Shown: in pieces, positions 57,301 through 64,000 of the stretch
Position numbering within the stretch: the stretch's first letter is position 1
How the letters are laid out: every line of letters starts with the position of its first letter
Source of the DNA: Kryptolebias marmoratus
Taxonomy: Eukaryota > Chordata > Actinopteri > Cyprinodontiformes > Rivulidae
Length of the DNA stretch: 64,000 nt
Assembly (NCBI RefSeq): GCF_001649575.2
Contig: NC_051434.1
Span: 5,163,460-5,227,459 of the forward strand
Reading direction: 5' to 3'
Notes under the pieces: model-generated
The model's input: the letters and a program-made list of their open reading frames with translations, nothing else
Databases searched by the model: none
What the model was told of the DNA's origin: nothing
Position numbers and translations under genes: made by a program

Positions 57301-60300
57301 AAATTATTTAACTTTATTCAGGATAAAACTTCCCATTAATTCCTTTAAAAACATTGTTCTCTTTGAAATCTGCTTCAGCCACAGACACTTTTAGATCCCG
57401 TTTTGCCAAAGTTAGCATCTGCTTTGCTCATTTTAGCTTTAGGACCAGTTTTAGCCACTGTTTAGCTATCGTACTACTGTTTTCTTTGTTCGTAATAATT
57501 CAGCTCAGATGGGTTTATTCATAATTCACAACATGAATTGTGTCGGCACGCTGTAGAAAACCTCCAAACACTCATCAGAAAACACCAGACAGTAAAAAGT
57601 TTTTTTTCTCTGCTTCCAGCCGAGCCGTCAGCGTCTGTTCTGCTAATTTTAGCAAAAAGCGTTTGGCAGCTTCTAGGACCAAATTGGGACAAATTGGAGA
57701 CAAGAAATGAGAATAAATTGCTATTAAATTTAGTTAAAACGACCACACTTTGTTACTGAGTTGCAGTAAAACAAAAATCTGCAGAAACGTGACGAGGATT
57801 CCCCTTCAGTCAGACTCTGAGTGAAACAGTTTTGTGTTTTTGCACATTTACATTATTTTGTGTCCTTCTCTTGTTTTATGTTTAAGGATTTACAGCCTCT
57901 TATTGTAGCCAGTTTGAGTCTTTTTGCCATCCTTCTCTCTAAAGCCCGTTTTTAGACTCTCTCTGTTAGTTTTTCTACTTTATAAATTCTCTTCTTGTCT
58001 GTTTGTGGTTGTTTTGTGTCACTTTGGGGATGCTCTGAATATGATGATAAAACCCTCTGACCCCGCTCGTCTCTTCCTCCTCCTCCTCTTCCTCCTCCTC
58101 CTCCTCGTCTGAACGCCGCAGAGCTGAAACTTATCGGCTGAGGCGCTGAAGGCGAGGAGAAGAGGTTTGCAGAAAAGCCCGAGTCAGCGTCCCTCTGTTG
58201 CATAACGAGGAATCTGCACGAACACTCAGCACTTTGGGGTCCAGCTGTCTCTGCAGGAGACACCTGTCCTCTGCAGCATCAGCCGGATTTCTCACGTCCT
58301 GCGTCCACCTGCAGGGAAACGTCCCAGAAGGACGTCTCCGTCCTCACGAGGAGCTTTGATAATGGAAATACGGACATTTTTCTGTTTTCTTTATAGTAAA
58401 ATCCAACATTTAGACTTAAACCACCATCAGAACGTTGATTTTTTTCTCAGTTTTCGACATTATTTGGTGTAATCTGTATTTAACGGTGGATTAATCCGGT
58501 GTCGGAGCGTTTTATCTTCTTTAATGTGGACGATTTCACCTCCTCTGTTTGGCTCTCTGATATATCTGCCTCCTCATGTTTCTCCTTCTCCCTCAGTGGT
58601 CACTTCACGCGTTTCTGGTTGTTCTTTTCGTCTTTATTTGCATTCTTTTTTTAGTTTATTGGAGCCTCTTTGTGTTTGTTTTGTGTTTTGTGTTTGCATT
58701 CAGTCACAGCTCTGTGTGTGTGTGTGTAAAAGTCTTCTTGTTGATGTTTGGTGTTATTTTCAGTCTCGGGGACCTCTGTGTGGCCGTTTGTGGAAAGGTT
58801 TTCTGTTGTTCGGAGCGTCTTTGTGGTCATTTGGAATCAGTTTGTGTTTATTTCAGACCTCTGCGTGTTTGTTTGTTCAGACGTCCTGTGAGTCTCTGGT
58901 CGTTAGGAGAGTTTTTCTGTTTGCTTTGATTCAATTTACAGTTGTTTAAATTGTTTTTTCTTTTAGTTTTTGTCTCCTTGTTGAGTCTTTTTTTGTTAAT
59001 TCTGAACCAGTTTAGTTATTTTCAGTCTTTGCAGTCATTTCGAGTATCTTTGTGGTAATTTTGAATCAATATTTAGTTCTTTTTAAACCTTGTTTAGACT
59101 CCCTGTGAGTCTCTGGTTGTTAGGAGCGTTTTTCTGTTTGCTTAGAGTCAATCTGAGGCTGTTTTAAGTTATTTTTTTGTTAAAATTAAGCTGCTGTGTG
59201 GTCATTTTTAGTCTCCATCTTGTTGTTTCGAGTATCTCTGTGGTCGTTTTGAGTCAATTTGTAGTTTTTTGAATCGTTTCTTGTTGATTTTAAACGGCTG
59301 TGTGGTTATTTTGAGTCTTTTTTTTGCTTCGCTCTGAGGCTTTAAGTTGCTCTGTGGCTGTTTTTGAGTCTTTTACTTGTCGGACTCGTAGTTTTAAACC
59401 GATCCGAACTGTTTGTTTGCAGATCTACGAGGAGAAAGGAGAATCGGTTGAGCAGCAGGAAGCTCCCGAGTGTCTGACTCTGTCTTCTGTCCACACTGAC
59501 CCTCAGAGACGTTTTGAGACACCAGCCAGGACACCCCCGGTCCCCTCGCTTGGTTTGTCCTCACCTCCTTGTCCGAGACGTAGAGGTGGTCTCCCTTCAG
59601 CATCACGTAACGGCTCCTCCAGAGCTCTCTGAAAATCCCCCGACCGCAGAACTTCCGGATCCAACCCGCCTTCTCGGGCTGCTGGACGGCGAGCGGACCG
59701 GAGTCCTGGAGGCCCTGGAACAGGACGACAAGAGGAGTGAGAGGAGGAACCAAGGAGGAACCGGCGAGATGAGGACTATTATCAGAGGGAGAGGACTGAC
59801 GGAGAGGAGGATGATGGTGTTTGTCATGATCTGGCTGCTCTCTGTCAGTCTGACCTACTTTAATTACATAACAGCACAGAAGGAGGAAGAACAAGGAAAC
59901 CGGGCGCACTTTCAGCAAAACAGATTAAATTTAAAAAGATGCGAAGCAGCAGGAAGCCTTTGGGAGTAAAAAAACAAAAAAAGAAAGATAAAAGTTGGGC
60001 TCAGACTTACAGTTCAGGGCGTCATTTTCTCCTGTTAAATCCAAACATTCATGTCGTTTGAGGAACAACAGACTTGTTTCCTCAGTCATAAAAAATAAAG
60101 TTTAAATTACATTATTTCCTGTTAATAAGCCTGATAATAATGTTTAAATCTGATTAAACTCTCATATCGTCACGTTTGACAGCAAACTAACAGAAAAAAA
60201 ACATGATTCTTCTGTTTTTCCTCCAATTTGCTTTAACTTTAATGTTTTTACATCCTTCTGACACCGTATTCTGATCAGTCCCATCAAAGGTTGATTTATT

Positions 60301-60723
60301 TTTGCCTCCTGATGTAAATTTGGAGTTTAAACAGGTGTAAAATCAGCAGGATGTTACCTGAATACTGATGAGATGAGATCAAATATTCACTCAGTAACAG
60401 GTTTTAAATGATCAGCTGATTAAAGAAGAGTTGAATGAATAAAACATGAATTAATTCAATGTTTGTTTGTTTTTTTCATGAGTCTGAATTAACACAAAAT
60501 CCAGCTGATCAGTGTGTAATTAAAGGTTATAGTTTGATTAAATTAGATTAAACAGAAAGAATAATTAAAGTCTGAAAGGCCAGCTGTCTGTGCTGAGCAG
60601 CAGGAACACTGATGATCAGAATCTAAAGGTTCTGTAAGGTTCTGTGAGGTTCTGTGAGGAGTTTTTAAAGAGAATTAAATCGGAATAAAAGCTCACCCGT
60701 CTGCTCTGGTTGCTTTTCTTCAT
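48393..60723 (-). CDS. plekho1: Pleckstrin homology domain-containing family O member 1 (CKIP-1)
   Basis: PH-domain adaptor that binds CK2 alpha, actin-capping protein and Smurf1, limiting BMP signalling and bone formation; it moves between membrane and nucleus. Ten coding exons, 5' to 3': 60723-60697, 59714-59565, 53764-53624, 51672-51568, 51468-51367, 51276-50995, 50811-50714, 49660-49498 (or 49489), 49389-49277 and 49152-48393. It starts MKKSNQSRR. The PH domain spans exons 2-4 ([46 protein letters not shown]). Then [44 protein letters not shown] and a leucine-zipper-like C-terminus ([20 protein letters not shown]). About 646 residues against 409 in human. The excess is an SP-rich linker in the last two exons. 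The exon 8 donor is weak and has two in-frame choices. PLEKHO2 is less likely given the ANP32E neighbour. Confidence 0.92.
52824..52862 (-). mobile_element. Short fragment of the same Tc1-like element inside plekho1
   Basis: 'attaatgcacccccatacca' and 'tcagagaggcagg' are the reverse complement of 47777-47811 in the larger element. It lies in plekho1 intron 3, in antisense to the element at 47.4 kb. Confidence 0.7.
52895..53400 (+). repeat. TTTTAGCT-rich dispersed repeat, copy D
   Basis: Leader 'aagtatttaactttattt', then 'gatacgttaagatc' and 'ttgttttgtgaaatctgctt', a long array (tgctaattttagctgctgtt and variants) and the end 'ctcagttttagcttcttcag'. Antisense to plekho1, in its intron 3. Confidence 0.7.
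53909..53931. repeat. (CA)n microsatellite
   Basis: About 11 CA units in plekho1 intron 2. Confidence 0.85.
55573..55790 (+). repeat. YY1-motif dispersed repeat, copy D
   Basis: 'tgttagcaaaatatctcatg', 'aatcttgcagaaattaaag', 'ggagttaacctaattcaggc' and 'ggtagtagctgagactgatc'. The motif core itself is eroded in this copy. Confidence 0.6.
55800..56080 (+). repeat. YY1-motif dispersed repeat, copy E
   Basis: 'ctgttagcaaaacattcccc', 'ttgatggattataataaaac', 'aaaatggccgccgatgc' at about 55907, 'ggtagtagctgagagtc' and 'tttctcaacataaaatgatt'. It follows copy D directly as a head-to-tail pair. Confidence 0.65.
57145..57505 (+). repeat. TTTTAGCT-rich dispersed repeat, copy E
   Basis: 'gtgctgagtcagcgttcag', 'tctgcaaactttgtgctttt', 'aattatttaactttattcag', 'ccttt' plus 'aaaaacattgttctctttga', then a short TTTTAGCTTTAGG array. 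It also keeps upstream sequence shared with copy A. Confidence 0.65.
58575..59360 (+). repeat. Degenerate GTGGTC/GAGTCT repeat family, main copy
   Basis: Loose units such as 'tttgtggtcatttggaatca', 'tgtgagtctctggtcgttag', 'tctctgtggtcgttttgagt' and 'gtggttattttgagtcttt' recur many times, including a closer pair near 58886 and 59110 (tgtgagtctctggt with gttaggag). It lies in plekho1 intron 1. The long ORFs across it are by-products. Confidence 0.6.
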
Positions 60724-60759
60724 CCTCCCTCCTCTTCACTCCGGGGCTCAGCGAACAAT

Positions 60760-61050
60760 CACACCGTCTGTGGAGGGAGGAGGGGGGGTTCGGGCCGGGC
60801 CGGGCCGGAGTTCAGCACCGGAAGCTCCGGTCCCAGTAAACGCTGGTGTCGGTGTCGCCGGGTCTCGGCTCGGTCCAAAGCCGGTTCCCTTCCTCCCCTC
60901 AGCGCCGCGGCTGTTGTCTGAGCTGCATCCTCCCTGCGCGCGCTTTGAAGCAGATGCTCATTCACTCCGCGCGCGCACGTTCCCCCACACGAGGACGCGC
61001 GCCGGTTTATTTAAATAAAGAGAGCGACACCCAGCGGCCAGAGCGGGAAA
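60760..61050 (-). promoter_or_regulatory. plekho1 promoter region
   Basis: GC-rich, CpG-rich block just upstream of the plekho1 start codon with runs such as 'gggccgggccgggccgg' and 'gcgcgcgcacg'. No TATA box is evident near the expected start. It is bounded upstream by a pentanucleotide satellite. Confidence 0.5.
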
Positions 61051-61065
61051 CTACAAGCTGACAAA

Positions 61066-61151
61066 CTTATTATATTATATTATATTATATTATATTATAT
61101 TATATTATATTATATTATATTATATTATATTATATTATATTATATTATATT
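61066..61151. repeat. (ATTAT)n pentanucleotide array
   Basis: About 17 perfect units, followed by an AT-rich zone with decayed 'gatacaatacgatacaac' motifs to about 61310. Confidence 0.95.
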
Positions 61152-61773
61152 GATTATGTCTTGTTTTCTTGGACTTTTCATTGTGATAAAGTATATTTAA
61201 ATTATCATATTCCATTAAGATAAGATACTTTATGATACAATATGATGAGTTACAAGACAGTAAGATACAATACGATACAACATGTTATGTATGATACGAC
61301 ACAGTACGACATGGTTGTTTTTAAGCCTCAGTTGGTAAATCAGCAGCAATATAATATTACAGATTAGAAACTCTAAAAAAAATACAATAAATGTAACAAA
61401 TGAGACAAAGCCACAATAAAACTAAAACATAAAAAGTAAGTCTAAATGTAAAGTATACTGTTGTTATTATATTGTATCTCAAACTTTATTATTTTATTTT
61501 AAAAGTGAACAATAAATTACTTGTACACATATGTTTCTAAAATAAAAGCATGAAGCAACTTTTTTTCAATTTTAGTTTTGATCTCAGCTTATTTGATTCA
61601 TTTATTTACACATTTATATTTTAAATAAAAGACTTTTCTACGTTAAATTGACATAACTATTTTTTCCCTCTTTAATCTTAAAAAGTCAAAAACTTTATTC
61701 AATACTTTTACCTGATTTTATTTTAACATATTGTGTTCAATAAAACCAGACACTTTGAGTTTAATGTTCATGT

Positions 61774-61779
61774 TTTATT
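61774..61779 (-). terminator. Poly(A) signal of the lipocalin-like gene
   Basis: AATAAA on the minus strand, about 55 bases after the stop codon at 61832. The next downstream minus-strand sequence is A/T-rich. Confidence 0.6.
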
Positions 61780-61831
61780 GCCTTAATCATGAGATAAAAC
61801 AAAAAAACAAATAAAACATTTATTTTTATTA

Positions 61832-63455
61832 TTATTCAGGGAGCAGCTTGTGAAAGGCCTCTTTTTTTTGACAAAACTCTGCAGAGAAACAAACACAAAC
61901 CTGAAGTCAGACATTAGATCTGAAGATCATTTAAACAAATTATTTCATGATACAAATAAGGGTTAAAAACTAAAGATAAATGTGCAAAAAGAGGTGAAGT
62001 TTCTGCGTTAAGAACCAAACAGGATTGTGTGAATTAAAATAAGAGTTGTTTTAATGTCTTATTTATTCAGGTTGAAGCTTCGAGGCTCCTGCAGCGTCAT
62101 AGGTTTGTTAGAAAAGACAAATTGTGTCCTAAAATGTGGACGTAAAGTTGTGAAACAGTGAATTAAATCGATGCCATCAGCTGCAGAAAACTCTTAGCTT
62201 CCTGTTCCTGCATGGAAATAAAGACCCTGACTTCTCTGACCTGCCTTCCCGTCGTAACGGAAGCTGATCTCCACGTTGAACTTCAGGCATTCTGCCATCC
62301 TCCTGTGTCCAGCCGCAGCAGCCTGCAGCTCGTCTGCGTCCAGGTGTTTCCCTTCACTTCCTGCATCAGAGAATGCCACAGGAAGTCAGCCGCCTGTGTG
62401 CAGGTGAAAAAACTAACCACCCTGACTGGGTGAAGAAACTCAGACAGTCAGATTCATTCAAATCAGGCTAAAAACATAAAATAAGACACAACAGTGATGA
62501 TGAAGACACAGAATGACCTCATAGTGTGAATAACTACATCAAAAAAGACTAAATGACTGCACAGTGTGAGAAAAAGGCAAAATAACTACAAAAAATGTGG
62601 GGAAAACCCCGTAAAAGACACAAAACAACCAGAACTATTTTTAAAGAGACATAGAAGAAGAAACAAATATCCATAGAAACAAGAAAAAACAACCACAATC
62701 AAACTCAAAAAGTGCAAAAAAACTTTCTAAACTCTTGTGAGAGTTATCCAAAACTCCAAAAAAGGAGCAAATTCCACAAAAAGGATCAAAAAATATATGT
62801 AATCTGCAGAGTTTTGTTTGCATAAGAAAGAAGAAATGAGACAAAAATCATGAAAAGCAGAACAGGTTCTGAATAATCTCAAGGATAGACTGAAAAAATA
62901 CTTTACAGAAACAAACAAAACCAAAAAAAAAAGAAAAAAATGAGACAAACTGACACAAAACAACAAGAAAACAACCACAAAGAAAATGCTGATTTACTCT
63001 GAAGTGCAATAAAAGCACCAAAAAGAGGCAACAACTAACTTTTAGTTTGGTTAATGGGTCATAAGATAACATGAGAAAAGTACAACTTATATATTTATAT
63101 TTTTTATTTCAAATGTCAGTTTCTTTAGGATGTGTTTGAAATTGACCTGCAGGTTTTCAGGGATTTTATTGAGACAAAAAAAAACTTTTTATCAGGTTTT
63201 TTGTGCTTCTTTTAATTTATATTACCTTATTTTAATGCAGCCATACTTATTTAATTTACTGATTTTTGTTTTGCATGTGTGAGAGCTGTGTCAGAGTCTC
63301 GCTGTCGTTCTTACTGTAGATGAGCAGCAGTCTTCCCGGCGTTCCCTCAAACACTCCATGGTAATTGATGAGGAGACAGTTGGGACACGCCTGGTGGACG
63401 TCAGCCCGACCCTGGTCGTCGTACGGCGTCACCACGCCTTCAAACTCCCGCACTC
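61832..63455 (-). CDS. Lipocalin-family protein, orosomucoid/TBT-binding-protein-like (partial, 5' exons outside window)
   Basis: Three spliced exons of a probably secreted ligand carrier. Exon 63455-63315: VREFEGVVTPYDDQGRADVH, then QACPNCLLINYHGVFEG and RLLLIY. Exon 62360-62241: SEGKHLDADEL, AAAAGHRRMAECLKF, FRYDGKA. Exon 61878-61832: FCQKKEAFHKLLPE and a TAA stop. Phases agree at both joins (1/2 split codons AGA and GAG) with good donors and acceptors. The pattern C-x2-CLL, then (L)LLIYR, then an acidic helix ending ECL.F, then YDG..EFC, is that of the last barrel strand, C-terminal helix and closing cysteine of orosomucoid-like lipocalins, and the exon borders fall as in ORM genes. The signal peptide and GxW motif should lie upstream of base 64000. 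The family call rests on this C-terminal pattern. ApoM-like is an alternative. Confidence 0.68.
62480..63010 (-). repeat. Degenerate GTGGTC/GAGTCT repeat family, copy in antisense
   Basis: In the lipocalin-gene intron the plus strand shows 'aagacacaaaacaacca', 'aaaaacaaccacaatcaaac', 'aatgagacaaactgacacaa' and 'aaacaaccacaaagaaaatg', the reverse complement of the unit in plekho1 intron 1. Confidence 0.55.
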
Positions 63456-64000
63456 CTTGAAGAAACCGTGAGGACAAAACGAAATCAGTCAGGATCCGCT
63501 CCACTAAACTAACACAGTTTCTGTTTGAGCTCCAGAGGTTCAGGCTGGTTTTTCCTGAAAGCAGGAGCAGATTTCCACTCTTCTCATATAAATCCAGGTC
63601 CCCAGCTGAACCTGGGTCAGTTTTACCCCTGAGTCCTCGTGGTCGAGGAGCTGTAGCTCCGGAGGTTTTCTCTCATTTAAAAACCAAAATGAACCTTTAG
63701 GTAACCATATGAAATCAAGTTATCCTGAGCTATATCAGGCGGTAGTTTTCCATAAATACGGATAAGTAAATCTGAAACGCGGGTCCACACTCAATGTAAA
63801 CAAAACACTCAGCTGAACAACGTGGAGGCTTGATTGACCTACATTAGTCTGTGCATAAATACAAGCGTGGATTTTCAGAGAAGACGTCCATGTGAACGTA
63901 TAAAAGAAAAGAGAACGAACGAGGTGAAGCTCAGCATTCAGCTTCTGGTAAATTCTCAGTTTAAACATTTATAACTCGAATCTTAATTCGTATCCAGTCC
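63456..64000 (-). other. Intron upstream of the first visible lipocalin exon
   Basis: I searched for an upstream lipocalin exon ending in a phase-1 donor. There is a possible short piece near 63620-63660 (CTCAGGG|GTAAAA), but nothing with a lipocalin motif. I therefore see no supported exon here. Confidence 0.5.

Noticed and set aside
58524..58949. 141-residue cysteine- and phenylalanine-rich ORF
   Set aside because: It lies in the GTGGTC/GAGTCT repeat in plekho1 intron 1. The hydrophobic pattern comes from T-rich units.
62194..62379. 61-residue ORF starting MAFSDAGSEGKH and ending HAGTGS
   Set aside because: It covers the middle lipocalin exon but reads into both flanking introns. Splicing at 62360 and 62241 gives the supported product.

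Overview
This is a stretch of a teleost fish chromosome, very probably an acanthomorph. The evidence is vertebrate spliced genes with short AT-rich introns, abundant (CA)n/(GT)n microsatellites, a Tc1-family transposon relic of a kind common in ray-finned fish, and fish-type non-LTR retrotransposon tails. I rebuilt all genes by hand from exon homology, splice sites and reading-frame phase. No search was run, so family names rest on remembered protein families.

Layout. The 3' part of cdc42se1 runs on the minus strand from 6809 down past the window start. It is followed by a long gene-poor stretch. mllt11 (19199-19514, +) has a recognisable promoter near 17.8-17.9 kb and a tiny 73-base intron. 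gabpb2 (23341-26577, +) has a GC-rich promoter region with several ETS-type sites and about 1.9 kb of 3' UTR. anp32e (29682-34664, +) has a CCAAT/GC-box promoter. Between 34.7 and 48.4 kb I see no gene, only transposon relics, microsatellites and dispersed repeats. plekho1 (60723 down to 48393, -) has ten coding exons and a strongly expanded SP-rich linker. The last three exons of a lipocalin-family gene (63455 down to 61832, -) close the window.

Context. As I recall the human map, CDC42SE1-MLLT11-GABPB2 are neighbours at 1q21.3, with CDC42SE1 divergent from the other two. PLEKHO1 and ANP32E are convergent neighbours at 1q21.2. The window keeps both local arrangements but joins the two blocks directly. 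The genes do not form a pathway. They are a Cdc42 effector, a small transcription cofactor, the beta subunit of the ETS factor GABP, an H2A.Z chaperone, a PH-domain adaptor of CK2/Smurf1 signalling, and a secreted ligand-binding protein.

Non-coding content. At least three dispersed repeat families recur and are not explained by genes: a 'TTTTAGCT'-rich family with a conserved leader (five copies, all on the same strand), a family carrying AAGATGGCTGCC-like (YY1-type) motifs (five copies), and a degenerate 'GTGGTCATTTTGAGTCT' family. I found no CRISPR array, no convincing tRNA or rRNA, and no intact mobile element. I did not find a wholly new system. The points most worth following up are the lipocalin gene, the plekho1 linker expansion, and a transposon that probably supplies the plekho1 poly(A) signal.
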